A stretch of 14,824 bases of DNA from CAYXXN01 sp964469055 (GCA_964469055.1 CAYXXN010000061.1:1-14824); one strand, 5' to 3'; shown: positions 6,793-14,124, numbered from the stretch's first letter. Notes: generated by a model not told the origin, from the sequence alone. Made by a program: numbers and translations.

Positions 6793-7311
6793 TCAGGTCT
6801 GGACGACGCACTTCCCGATGAAGTGGCCATCGGGCGTCACCCGGAAGGTCCAGTTGTCGGTGAACAGCAGCCCATCCGGATCCAGCACGAGCGACCCCGG
6901 CACCGGGCACAGCCACGCGATGTCGTCAAAGTCGAAGCGCAGTCGTTCCCCGGGGGGACCCGGCGGATCCGGGAGCTGTAGGTCGATGGTCATCGTCCGG
7001 TGGTTGCCAAAGATCCGGGTGACGCAGGCCTCTACGGGAGGCTCGAAGAAGAACGGAGCCCCGTCGTGCAGGGTCACCAGATCCAGAACGTCACCGCAAG
7101 TGATCTCGCCGGTGATCGGGTCCTGGTTGCAGGGGCTCGGGCAGTCCGGGTCCTCGCCCGGCGGATGGGGGTCGGCCACCACGGCGCCGGGTGGGGTGCC
7201 CGCCGGGTTGACCTCCGCGACTTCGGTGGGCGAGGTGCCGCCGCAGCCCAGCGTGGCAGCGACGGCTCCGACGGCCAGCCAGCGCAGTCCTTGTTCGAGA
7301 CGAGTGTTCAC
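6793..7311 (-). CDS. Small Cys-rich lipoprotein, tandem paralogue A
   Basis: 172 aa from GTG 7311, chosen because AAGGAGG sits directly upstream at the right distance and because the paralogue uses the same arrangement. Seen: signal peptide with Arg at positions 4 and 10 and a hydrophobic core, lipobox TLGC (Cys23), then GGTSPTEV. The mature part is Pro-rich (PPGAVVADPHPPGEDP, PDPPGPPG) with six further cysteines (DCPSPC, TCGD, EACVT, WLCPVP, GKCV), enough for three disulfides. The C-terminal half has beta-type segments (LRFDFDD, LLFTDNWTFRVTPDG). I do not recognise a family. By eye it is about 70% identical to the next gene upstream (7624-8154), and all six mature cysteines are conserved. 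A sigma70-like promoter lies at 7440-7468. Confidence 0.88.
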   Translation of the reverse strand: MNTRLEQGLRWLAVGAVAATLGCGGTSPTEVAEVNPAGTPPGAVVADPHPPGEDPDCPSPCNQDPITGEITCGDVLDLVTLHDGAPFFFEPPVEACVTRIFGNHRTMTIDLQLPDPPGPPGERLRFDFDDIAWLCPVPGSLVLDPDGLLFTDNWTFRVTPDGHFIGKCVVQT

Positions 7312-7439
7312 GGGCCCTCCTTCCCTACTGGGGTGCCGATGCCTGCTGCGGCGGCTCGGCGATCCCGTTCCCCGACCGGGACCCGTGGCTTTGCGACGCT
7401 GGCTCGCGCCAGGTGTGCCCTTGACGGGCAGGCGCCCGG

Positions 7440-7468
7440 AGCATAAGCGCGATCGTTTGTCAATGCAA
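7440..7468 (-). promoter_or_regulatory. Sigma70-like promoter of lipoprotein A
   Basis: On the minus strand TTGCAT (7468 to 7463), a 17-bp spacer and TATGCT (7445 to 7440). The transcript would carry a leader of roughly 120 nt before the GTG at 7311. This means paralogue A probably has its own promoter rather than relying on read-through from paralogue B. Confidence 0.5.
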
Positions 7469-7511
7469 TCCTCCACTCCGGCGCCGGCGGTGGTGGCGAT
7501 CCCGCAGAGAT

Positions 7512-7608
7512 CTAAAACCACGGCCGCTCGCCGAGCAGCCGGACGAAGGTCTCAACCACCCGCGGGTCGAACTGCCCGCCGCCGCACCAGGCCAGGCGGG
7601 CAGGGAAA
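7512..7608 (-). pseudogene. Remnant of an HD-GYP-type protein C-terminus
   Basis: The minus strand between the two lipoproteins reads AWCGGGQFDPRVVETF followed by VRLLGERPWF and a TAG at 7514-7512. The QFDPxVVExF pattern near the C-terminus is typical of HD-GYP cyclic-di-GMP phosphodiesterase domains. The frame is closed by a TGA at 7613-7611 and has no start codon or HD/GYP core, so only about 30 residues of tail survive. It begins where sequence shared with the 3' flank of paralogue A stops, suggesting it marks a rearrangement junction. A chance match to a short motif cannot be excluded. Confidence 0.5.
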
Positions 7609-7623
7609 GCTCAGCCGCCACCC

Positions 7624-8154
7624 TCAGCTATACGCGGTGCACTTCCCGTTCAACCGGCCGTCGGGCGTCACCCGGAAAGTCCAGTCGTCGGTGAAGATCA
7701 ACCCGTCCGCATCGAAAGCCAACGGCCCAGGCACCGGGCACAGCCAGGGGGGAACGACGTCGGCAAAGCCGAAGCGCAGGCGGTCCCCCGGGGGACCCGG
7801 CGGCGTAGGAAGCTGGAGCTCGATCGACATCGTCCGGCGGTTGCCCTGGATCCGGGTGACGCACGCGTCCTCGGGAGGCTCGAAGAAGAAGGGAGCCCCG
7901 TCGTCTAGGGTCACCAGGTCCATGAGGTCGCCGCAAACGACCTGGCCGGTCACCGGGTCCTGGGTACAGGGGCGCGGGCAGCCTGGATCCTCGCCCGGCG
8001 GATGGGGGTCGGCCACCACGGCGCCGGGAGGCGTGCCCGCCAGCGTGACATCCACGACTTCGGTGGGTGAGGTGCCGCCGCAACCCAGCAGGGCGGCGGC
8101 GACGGCTCCGACGGCGAGCCAGCGCAGGTTTTGGTCGAAACGGTTGATGTTCAC
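7624..8154 (-). CDS. Small Cys-rich lipoprotein, tandem paralogue B
   Basis: 176 aa from GTG 8154, preceded by AAGGAGG at good spacing; the longer frame back to 8244 lacks the paralogous sequence and a ribosome-binding site. Seen: signal peptide with core LRWLAVGAVAAALLGC, lipobox Cys25, GGTSPTEV, the same Pro-rich linker as paralogue A, and six mature cysteines in the same order (GCPRPC, VCGD, DACVT, WLCPVP, GKC). Differences from A are spread along the protein, with a short insertion (ADVVPPWLC against DDIAWLC), indicating an old duplication with both copies intact. Likely anchored in a membrane facing the periplasm or surface; function unknown. It lies downstream of the DUF885 gene, separated by about 200 nt that contain an inverted repeat. 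Confidence 0.88.
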   Translation of the reverse strand: MNINRFDQNLRWLAVGAVAAALLGCGGTSPTEVVDVTLAGTPPGAVVADPHPPGEDPGCPRPCTQDPVTGQVVCGDLMDLVTLDDGAPFFFEPPEDACVTRIQGNRRTMSIELQLPTPPGPPGDRLRFGFADVVPPWLCPVPGPLAFDADGLIFTDDWTFRVTPDGRLNGKCTAYS

Positions 8155-8352
8155 GGTCCCTCCTTGTGGAAGTTTCTGCGCATGATCGATCTCTCCCGGA
8201 TGGTGCTCGATCTCCCGTGGGTCGATCGCTGCGCCCTTTCGCATCGATCGCAGTGTGCCGCGGCCGCTGCGACGGGTCTATCGGCGGCGGCGCCGGACGG
8301 GGGTGGGACCCCGACCGTTCTCTCTGTGGTCTGCTGTCCTACGGGGGGCGGC
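8155..8352. other. Intergenic spacer with inverted repeat 8223-8250
   Basis: The only clear structure is an 11-bp inverted repeat with one mismatch (CGATCGCTGCG at 8223-8233, CGCATCGATCG at 8240-8250, 6-nt loop), about 70 nt upstream of the GTG of lipoprotein B. GATCGA-type words recur nearby on the minus strand. It could be an operator or a leader hairpin. I see no convincing promoter hexamers and no T-rich terminator for the DUF885 gene. Confidence 0.35.
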
Positions 8353-10170
8353 CTAGGTACCCAGCTCGCTCCGCACCAGCTCCGCCACCGCAGCCAACGC
8401 CGCGGCGGCCGCGGTGCGCGGGGCCACGAACTCGTTCATCACGGCCTGCCGCAGCAAGGCGGGCGGCAGCAGGCCCTGGGAGAGGATGAAGTCGTGATAC
8501 GCCCGGCGGTCGAAGCCGTCGGCCAGCAGCCGCTCGGCGTCGGTGCGCAATTCCATCAGCCGCTGGTAGCCGCAGAAGTAGGCCGTGGCCTGGGCCGGGG
8601 CGAGGAAGGTGTAGCGCTGCACCTCCTGCAGGGCCATGCCGTGGGAGAGGACCACCTCGTGCTCGAGGACGCGGAAGACCTCGTCGCGGTCGAGCTGGCC
8701 GAGCTGCAGGCCGGGATCCACGAAGGCCCGGGCGGCGCGCAGCAAGCGGTGTTGCAACGAGGCGAGCTGGCCTTCGAGCGGCAGGTAGGGTTTCATCTCC
8801 GCTTCCTGATAGAGCGCCCAGCCCTCGACGTTGACGCTGTTGAAGGCGAAGAGGACGCGAGCCGTCGAGACCCCCTTCTCCACGATCGCGGCGAACTGCA
8901 GCTCGTGCCCCGGCCGGCCCTCGTGCACGGTCAAGGTCCAGGAGGCGGCCTCGAAGGTGAAGTCATCGAAGGCCACATCCTCCCCGCTCTCGGATGGAAT
9001 CCGCAACGGCAGCACGAACTCGCCCATCTCGCCGGTGTTGCCGAGCAGCCGCGGCGGGCGCATGTTGGGAGCCGGGATCGCCGCGCTCTCCGCCTCGCTC
9101 GCCAGCCGGATGCGCATCTCGCGCTGCGGCAGGGTGACGATGCCGTGCTCGACGATGAGGCGCTCGAGCTCGGAGATGCGCTCTTGGTAGTGGGGCAGGA
9201 TCGCCTCACCGACGAGCTGCTCCTTCTTGAGCTCGCGGATCACGTCGCGGTAGTCCGCCGAGGCGAGGCCGCGCTCCTTGGCGATCATCTCCGCCAAGGC
9301 CTGCATCTCGTTCTGGATCTCGCGGAAGGAGGTCTTGGCGCGCGACACGAGGTCCTCGACCGACATGTCGATGCCGACCTGACGGAGGTTGAAAGCGTAG
9401 ACCTCGGCGGGCAGACGGAAGTCCTCACTGGCCCGCGGCATGAGCTCCTCGCGCAGGAAGCGCTCGTAGCCGGCGAGCTGCTCGCGCAGCGCCGCCATCC
9501 CCGGCTCGTAGCCGGCGATCTCGTACTGCTGGAAGAGCCCTTCCAGCCCGTCGAGGAAGCGCTGGCCGTTGGCGAGGTCCCGCTCGAGCTGCCCTTGGAA
9601 AGGGCCCATGAGACCCGCGGTGCCGAACTCGGCGCGGATGAAGGCCGCCGCCTGCTCGGCAATCGGCGTCGTGCCCTCTTCGAGGCCGGCGTAGCGGTTG
9701 AGGCGCAGGAGCGCCGCCGGTCGCCGCTCGGCCTCGACCTGATCGTCGAGCAAGGCACGGATGCCTTGGAAGATGGCCTGGTGCAGACCGAAGTACGGCA
9801 GCTGGTACTGCTCGGCGACCCGAGTGCCCTCGATCTGCAGCTCGCCCGCTTCGATCAAGATCTCGAGGTCTTGCCGGACGGCGGGGTCCGTCTCGGTGGC
9901 CAGCCGCTCCTTCAGCGTGCCCAGGGCGCCCTCGATCGCGGCGATCGTCTGCGCGTTCAAGTCGAGCGGCAGCTGAAAGATCTCTGCGTCCAACCCCTCG
10001 ACCCCGAAGAACCCGGCCTGCTCCGGATTGAAGCGGGCCATGACCTCGAGCAGAACCTGGGCGTTCTCGTTGCTGCGCGCCACCCAGTCCGGGGCCGCGA
10101 CGGCGGGGGCAGCGGCAACGGCGAGAGCGGTGATCGCGGCGAGGCGAGCGGCGCGGCGGAATCGAGGCAT
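8353..10170 (-). CDS. Secreted DUF885-family metallopeptidase-like protein
   Basis: 605 aa, the usual length for DUF885 proteins. Seen: signal peptide (RFRRAARLAAITALAVAAAPAVAA, cleavage probably after residue 26), long helical body, and the family's putative metal site: TVHEGRPGHELQ (His416, Glu417, His422) followed by NVEGWALYQE (Glu449). Further conserved-looking segments are EHEVVLSHGMALQE (about 503-516) and the C-terminal QGLLPPALL. DUF885 members are regarded as zinc-peptidase-like; the substrate is unknown. The most common form of the motif is HExxPGHHLQ; here the second of the paired His is Glu (GHELQ). The start is supported by GGAGGG seven to nine bases upstream of ATG 10170. It lies 63 nt downstream of the dual-GHKL gene and may be co-transcribed with it. 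Confidence 0.92.
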   Translation of the reverse strand: MPRFRRAARLAAITALAVAAAPAVAAPDWVARSNENAQVLLEVMARFNPEQAGFFGVEGLDAEIFQLPLDLNAQTIAAIEGALGTLKERLATETDPAVRQDLEILIEAGELQIEGTRVAEQYQLPYFGLHQAIFQGIRALLDDQVEAERRPAALLRLNRYAGLEEGTTPIAEQAAAFIRAEFGTAGLMGPFQGQLERDLANGQRFLDGLEGLFQQYEIAGYEPGMAALREQLAGYERFLREELMPRASEDFRLPAEVYAFNLRQVGIDMSVEDLVSRAKTSFREIQNEMQALAEMIAKERGLASADYRDVIRELKKEQLVGEAILPHYQERISELERLIVEHGIVTLPQREMRIRLASEAESAAIPAPNMRPPRLLGNTGEMGEFVLPLRIPSESGEDVAFDDFTFEAASWTLTVHEGRPGHELQFAAIVEKGVSTARVLFAFNSVNVEGWALYQEAEMKPYLPLEGQLASLQHRLLRAARAFVDPGLQLGQLDRDEVFRVLEHEVVLSHGMALQEVQRYTFLAPAQATAYFCGYQRLMELRTDAERLLADGFDRRAYHDFILSQGLLPPALLRQAVMNEFVAPRTAAAAALAAVAELVRSELGT

Positions 10171-10171
10171 G

Positions 10172-10234
10172 GCGGAACCCTCCGGGGTCAGCGACGTCCT
10201 CAGCCTCTACGGAGGATCTCGGGAAAGGTTCCGC
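10172..10234 (-). repeat. Inverted repeat bracketing the GHKL/DUF885 gap
   Basis: On the minus strand GCGGAACC (10234 to 10227) begins at the last base of the GHKL stop codon, and its perfect complement GGTTCCGC (10179 to 10172) ends one base before the DUF885 ATG, just after the GGAGGG ribosome-binding site. Pairing in a shared transcript would fold over about 47 nt and could mask the DUF885 start. Inside the loop CCTC-CGTA-GAGG forms a further short hairpin. Confidence 0.4.
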
Positions 10235-12336
10235 TAGTCCGCGAACTCGAGCACGACGACCGCCCCGGCGAGCCCCGCGGGCACCGGCACCTCCGCCGCC
10301 GTCGGGAAGAGCAGGCGCCCCTCGTGGGCCCGCATCACCTCGTCGGCGATGTGGAGCCCCAAGCCCATGCCGTCGGGCTTCCTCGTGAAGAAGGGCTGGA
10401 CCAGGTCCTCTGGAGGGTCGAGGAAGCCGGGGCCGCCGTCCGCCACGAGGATGCCCGGCCGGCCCTTCGGTGCTCGGGTCGTCCCGACGTGTAGCCGCCG
10501 GCTCGACCCGCCGCCGGCCTCGAGCCAATAGAGCGAGTTGTCGATCAAGTTCATCAGCGATGCCAGCACCAGCCGGTGGTCGACGGTCAGTCGGAAGTCG
10601 GGGTCGCCGGCCGCCGTGCCGTCGGTCGCCTCGATCTCCTGGTTGGCCAGGCGCAGGCGGGCGTTGAAGAGGGCCTCGCGCACCAGCACCTTGGCCGAGA
10701 GGCTCTGGCGGCCACTGCGGCGGGTGAGCCAGGTCAAGCCCTGGAGGGTCTCGGCGATGCTGCCGGCCGCCGCCACCAGTCGCTCCTCCGGCTCGCCGGA
10801 GCGCAGGGCCTGCTCGAGCTCGCGCACCATGCGCTCGACCTCGTGCAGCACAGCCGCGAGGTTCAAGCCGGTGCCGGCGGCCATCAGCAGGCGGCCCATC
10901 GCCTCGCGGTACTGGCTCTCGATGCGATCGAGGTAGGGCTTGAAGGGCTCGGTGAGTCCCAGCCGCTCCGCCTCCAGCCGTAGGGCCGCGAGGTCCTCGA
11001 GCACGGGCTCCTTCTTCTTCGCCCTGGTCGCCACGGCACGCAGCCGCCGCTGATCGACGCTGCGCTCGGCCTCGGCCTGAGCGACGGTGAAGAGGACCGC
11101 CTGCCGGAAGGCTTCGTAGGCGTCGTTCTCGACGAACCCTTCGCGGTTCGTCTTCTCGACGAGGTCGGAGCTCGCGGCCAGCTCGAGTTGCACCGCGCCG
11201 AGGAGCTGATTGTTGCCGAGCCGGCGAGTGGGCATCTGGATGCGGCGCGCCCCGAGCTCCAGCCAGTCGTTGCCGGGCTCGCCGTAGTCGTAGACCCGAA
11301 CTCCGTCGCGGTAGACCCGCAGGCCGCCGTTGGCGTCCAGGACCTGGCCCAAACCCACCGGATCGACGGCGGTCAAACGCAGCACGTCGGGATCGCGAGC
11401 GTAGATGGAGAGGTCGATCGTCACCGGGCCGATGTGGTGGGCGGAGAGATCGACCCGGCGGCGCCGGCGCACGCCGCTGCGCGGGTCCGGCAGCGCGAGC
11501 TGGACGAGGAGCTCGCGGTGCACCGCTCGTTCGGCTACGCCAGTCAGTCGTCCGCGCGGCACGAAGCGGTAGTCGTAGGTGAGGCGGTCGCCGGCGAGCA
11601 CGCCGCGGAAGCGAAAGAGCGCCTCGTCGAGCACGTCGCCCGGGCGCAGCATTCCCTGCAGCCACTCGGCCGGCCCCACCAGCACCAGCTCCGGCGTGAA
11701 CTCGTCCGGCCCGCCGAACGGCGAGCGGATCGACTGCACGGCGCGGTAGAGCGACTGCACGCGCACCCTGCCCCACGGCCGCTCCCTCAGGTCGGCGATC
11801 TCGATCCGCGTGCCGCTGGCGCGGCCCCGGAAGGTCTGGGCCGGCCGCTCGACGACGGTGATCGGCACCTCCTCGAGGTAGCGCTCGCCGGCGAAGGCGT
11901 TCCAGTCGATGTCGACGACCACCTCGCTCTTGCGCGCCCTCCGGGTGACCAGCCGCACGCGACGCCCGAGCTTGTGGACAGCGAAGCGCCCGACGCCCTT
12001 CTCCCCCAGGGGCAACCGGCCGAATTTGCGACTGCGCATTCCCTTCGTGCGCTGTCGACTGCGGTGCTCGGTGCCTGGCTCGAGCCACACCCCGAGCACA
12101 GTCTCCAAGTCCATGCCCTGGCCGTCGTCTTCGACGACGACGCGGGACTCGGGCTCGTCGCGGTCGACGTGCTCGAGGGTCACCGTGCAGCGCCGGGCGT
12201 CGGCGTCGTAGGCGTTCTTGACTAGTTCGACCAAGCCGATGCCGGCGTCGCGGATGAGCTGGTCACCCAGCAACTGCATGAGCCGGGCGCGAGGGCGGAA
12301 CGGCTGGGAGGCGCGGCGCGGGGGCATGGGGCCCAT
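10234..12336 (-). CDS. Dual-GHKL ATPase: MORC/Hsp90-like module fused to a histidine-kinase-like module
   Basis: 700 aa, no signal peptide or membrane segment, so cytoplasmic. Module 1 (about 20-200): N-box GLVELVKNAYDADA (Glu37, Asn41), VVEDDGQGM (69-75) and lid GEKGVGRFAVHKLG (111-124), as in MORC-like/HATPase_c_3 proteins. A beta-rich region and a basic stretch (RSGVRRRRRVD, about 286-296) follow. NREGFVENDAYEAFR (397-411) leads into a helical linker (KKKEPVLEDLAALRLEAERLGL). Module 2: a DHp-like helix with LNLAAVLHEVERMV (His498 is the candidate phosphoacceptor), N-box SLMNLIDNSLYWL (Asn600), DGGPGF (633-638) and GMGLGLHIADEVMRAHEG (656-673). A second ATG at 12327 is a possible start. Bacterial proteins with paired GHKL domains are known but poorly characterised. 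No response regulator or nuclease gene is adjacent. Confidence 0.9.
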   Translation of the reverse strand: MGPMPPRRASQPFRPRARLMQLLGDQLIRDAGIGLVELVKNAYDADARRCTVTLEHVDRDEPESRVVVEDDGQGMDLETVLGVWLEPGTEHRSRQRTKGMRSRKFGRLPLGEKGVGRFAVHKLGRRVRLVTRRARKSEVVVDIDWNAFAGERYLEEVPITVVERPAQTFRGRASGTRIEIADLRERPWGRVRVQSLYRAVQSIRSPFGGPDEFTPELVLVGPAEWLQGMLRPGDVLDEALFRFRGVLAGDRLTYDYRFVPRGRLTGVAERAVHRELLVQLALPDPRSGVRRRRRVDLSAHHIGPVTIDLSIYARDPDVLRLTAVDPVGLGQVLDANGGLRVYRDGVRVYDYGEPGNDWLELGARRIQMPTRRLGNNQLLGAVQLELAASSDLVEKTNREGFVENDAYEAFRQAVLFTVAQAEAERSVDQRRLRAVATRAKKKEPVLEDLAALRLEAERLGLTEPFKPYLDRIESQYREAMGRLLMAAGTGLNLAAVLHEVERMVRELEQALRSGEPEERLVAAAGSIAETLQGLTWLTRRSGRQSLSAKVLVREALFNARLRLANQEIEATDGTAAGDPDFRLTVDHRLVLASLMNLIDNSLYWLEAGGGSSRRLHVGTTRAPKGRPGILVADGGPGFLDPPEDLVQPFFTRKPDGMGLGLHIADEVMRAHEGRLLFPTAAEVPVPAGLAGAVVVLEFAD

Positions 12337-12362
12337 CGTACGGCCGCCACGGGGCCGGCCGC

Positions 12363-12373
12363 TACACTAGAAT
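12363..12373. promoter_or_regulatory. Overlapping divergent -10 boxes between the GHKL gene and the 78-aa gene
   Basis: The two genes are only 45 bp apart. On the plus strand TACACT (12363-12368) and TAGAAT (12368-12373) overlap. On the minus strand TAGTGT (12369 to 12364) occupies the same bases. With TAGAAT as the -10, plus-strand transcription would begin at or within a few bases of the ATG at 12382, giving a leaderless or nearly leaderless mRNA. Polymerase binding in one direction should exclude the other. No -35 consensus is seen. Confidence 0.45.
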
Positions 12374-12381
12374 TCGCCCCG

Positions 12382-12618
12382 ATGACCGACAAGCCGGAGA
12401 CGGTCAAGATCGTCCGCACCCAGGGCGGCTACGCGGTCTTCGTCTCGCCGTCCGCTCATCCGGTGGCCGTCTTCACTTCGGGCTACGACCTGCTCGACTG
12501 GGTGGCGACCCACATCGCGAGCTGGGAGGCCGGAGTGGCGAAGCGGGCCCCCGCCAAGACCGAGGGGGCCGGCGAGGACGAGGAAGACGGCGGCCCGGAT
12601 GCCGCGCCCCACGCCTAG
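12382..12618 (+). CDS. Small hypothetical protein, 78 aa
   Basis: I do not recognise a family. Seen: a compact N-terminal core (about 7-50) with two probable strands (TVKIVRTQGGYAVFVSP) and a helix (SGYDLLDWVATHIASWEAG). A disordered tail rich in Glu, Asp, Ala and Gly follows (EGAGEDEEDGG). There is no signal peptide, so it is cytoplasmic. ATG 12382 has no ribosome-binding site but sits just after a -10-like TAGAAT, consistent with leaderless translation. It is divergent from the dual-GHKL gene and overlaps the start of the propeller gene by 20 bp in another frame, so translation of the two plus-strand genes may be coupled. A link to the GHKL protein is suggested only by position. Confidence 0.7.
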   Translation: MTDKPETVKIVRTQGGYAVFVSPSAHPVAVFTSGYDLLDWVATHIASWEAGVAKRAPAKTEGAGEDEEDGGPDAAPHA

Positions 12619-14089
12619 GGCGCAGCTCGGCCTCTTCCTCCTCGTCCTCGCGGTTCCGGCGCGGGCGGCCGACGAAGCTCCAGCCAAGGGCTCGCGCGTT
12701 CACGCCGCGCTCGACCGTCGCTCCGAGCGCGCCCACGAGCGTCTCGGCGCTCGACCGGCGGCTGCCATCGGCGTGCCCAGCCCGACTCGGCTCTTTTTCA
12801 TGACCGGTGCCGGCAACGCCGTCACCGTGCGCCCTTTCGCCGACGTCACCGGCGACGGCAACGCCGAGGTGTTGGCGGGGATCGAGATCTCCGGCGCCGA
12901 CAACGTCTTCTGCCTCGACGGAGCGAGCACCGACGAGGCGAGCGTCGTCTGGTCGATTGCGACCGACGGCGGCGTCTCCGGTGGCTCTCCCGTCGGCGAC
13001 CAGGGTCTGGTGCCGGCCGCCGACGCCGGGGCAGACGGCTTTCCGGACGTGCTCGTCGGCACCGGCGGGGGCGGCCGCACGGCCCACGCTCTCGACGGCG
13101 CCGCCGGCGGTGAGAGCTGGCGCCTCGACACCTACGAGGAGCCGGCGTCGGGCTGGGTCTACTCGCTCGCCGAAATGGACGACTCGACCGGTGACGACGC
13201 TGCCGAGGTCGCGCTCGGGGCGGGCTCGGAGAGCGACACGGTCTTCTACGTCGACGGCGCGAGCGCTGGGGAGGCGACTGTGCTCTGGCGCTGGGGCGCC
13301 CCCGATGGCGTGGGCTCGGTGCGTAATCTGGGAGACGCCGACGGCGACGGCACCGACGACGTGCTGGTGGGCGTGCTCGACGCGGGCGAGGTGGTGGTCG
13401 CGCTCGACGGCGCCACCGCCTCGCCGACCGGCGACGATCTCTGGCAGTACGCGGCGGGCGAGACGGTGTTCGCCGTCGGGGTCACGTCCGACCAGACCGG
13501 CGACGGCGTCGCCGAAGCGCTCGCCGCCGTGTGGGCGAGCGACGGCAGCGCCGTGCGCTGTCTGGACGGGGCCTCGGGGGTCGAGCTGTGGTCGAGCACG
13601 GACGTGCTCGAGCCGGGGATGGCCGTCGAGCCGCTCGCCGACGTAACCGGCGACGGTGTGCCGGAGATTCTCGTCGCCTCGTGGGACAACGCCGTTCACC
13701 TGCTCGACGGCGCCGACGGCAGCCGCGTCTGGCGCACCGAGGTGGGGACGGCGAACGGCGGTGACGTCTGGAGCGCTCGCGCCATCGCCGACCTGGACGG
13801 CGACGGCGGGGAGGACGTCGTGGCCGGCTCCTTCGACACACACGCCTACGCCATGAACGGCGCCACCGGCGAAGTCCTCTGGGCCTTCGAGACCGGCAAC
13901 CGCGTCTTCTCCGTCGCTCCCCTCGCCGACCTCGACGGCGACGGTCGGCCAGAGGTCGTCGTCGGCACGCAGGACACGACGAGCAGCGTCGTCGTCCACG
14001 TCCTCTCGGGAGGGGTGCCGGACCCGGCGATCTTCAGCGATGGCTTCGAGAGCGGCGACACCGGCGGCTGGGACCAAACCGTGCCGTGA
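12599..14089 (+). CDS. Secreted FG-GAP/PQQ-like beta-propeller protein
   Basis: 496 aa. Seen: signal peptide (RAQLGLFLLVLAVPARAAD, cleavage near 23), then eight repeats of a calcium-loop motif of type D-x-x/D-G-D-G-x-x-E/D-V-L-V-G, starting near residues 82, 142, 195, 246, 298, 348, 398 and 444 (for example DVTGDGNAEVLAG, DADGDGTDDVLVG, DLDGDGRPEVVVG). Each is followed by a strand containing LDGA and W (CLDGASGVELW, MNGATGEVLWAF), like PQQ/WD-type blades, so a seven- or eight-bladed propeller is expected. The C-terminus is FSDGFESGDTGGW plus five residues, a tail seen on many secreted proteins of Acidobacteriota and some Gammaproteobacteria; sorting or adhesion roles are unproven. Probably extracellular and ligand-binding rather than enzymatic. 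The start overlaps the 78-aa gene, with GAGGA about 14 nt upstream. Confidence 0.9.
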   Translation: MPRPTPRAQLGLFLLVLAVPARAADEAPAKGSRVHAALDRRSERAHERLGARPAAAIGVPSPTRLFFMTGAGNAVTVRPFADVTGDGNAEVLAGIEISGADNVFCLDGASTDEASVVWSIATDGGVSGGSPVGDQGLVPAADAGADGFPDVLVGTGGGGRTAHALDGAAGGESWRLDTYEEPASGWVYSLAEMDDSTGDDAAEVALGAGSESDTVFYVDGASAGEATVLWRWGAPDGVGSVRNLGDADGDGTDDVLVGVLDAGEVVVALDGATASPTGDDLWQYAAGETVFAVGVTSDQTGDGVAEALAAVWASDGSAVRCLDGASGVELWSSTDVLEPGMAVEPLADVTGDGVPEILVASWDNAVHLLDGADGSRVWRTEVGTANGGDVWSARAIADLDGDGGEDVVAGSFDTHAYAMNGATGEVLWAFETGNRVFSVAPLADLDGDGRPEVVVGTQDTTSSVVVHVLSGGVPDPAIFSDGFESGDTGGWDQTVP

Positions 14090-14124
14090 GGGTGTTGCCG
14101 TGACGCCCCGACACCTCCGTCGCG

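Noticed and set aside
8155..8244. N-terminal extension of lipoprotein B, including IDPREIEHH that loosely resembles the HD-GYP tail FDPRVVETF
   Set aside because: The ribosome-binding site and the paralogue both fix the start at 8154. The short resemblance lies at a different distance from the gene than the remnant at 7512-7608 and may be chance.
8131..12088. Long antisense or alternate frames (8131-10494 plus, 9425-12088 minus) over the DUF885 and GHKL genes
   Set aside because: They overlap two genes with clear motifs and show shadow composition; they cross a gene boundary without any signal.
14089..14118. Possible hairpin (GAGGGTGT ... ACACCTC) between the convergent propeller and CX5R genes
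   Set aside because: The stem is about 7 bp with a bulge and has no T-rich tail on either strand, so it is too weak to call a terminator.
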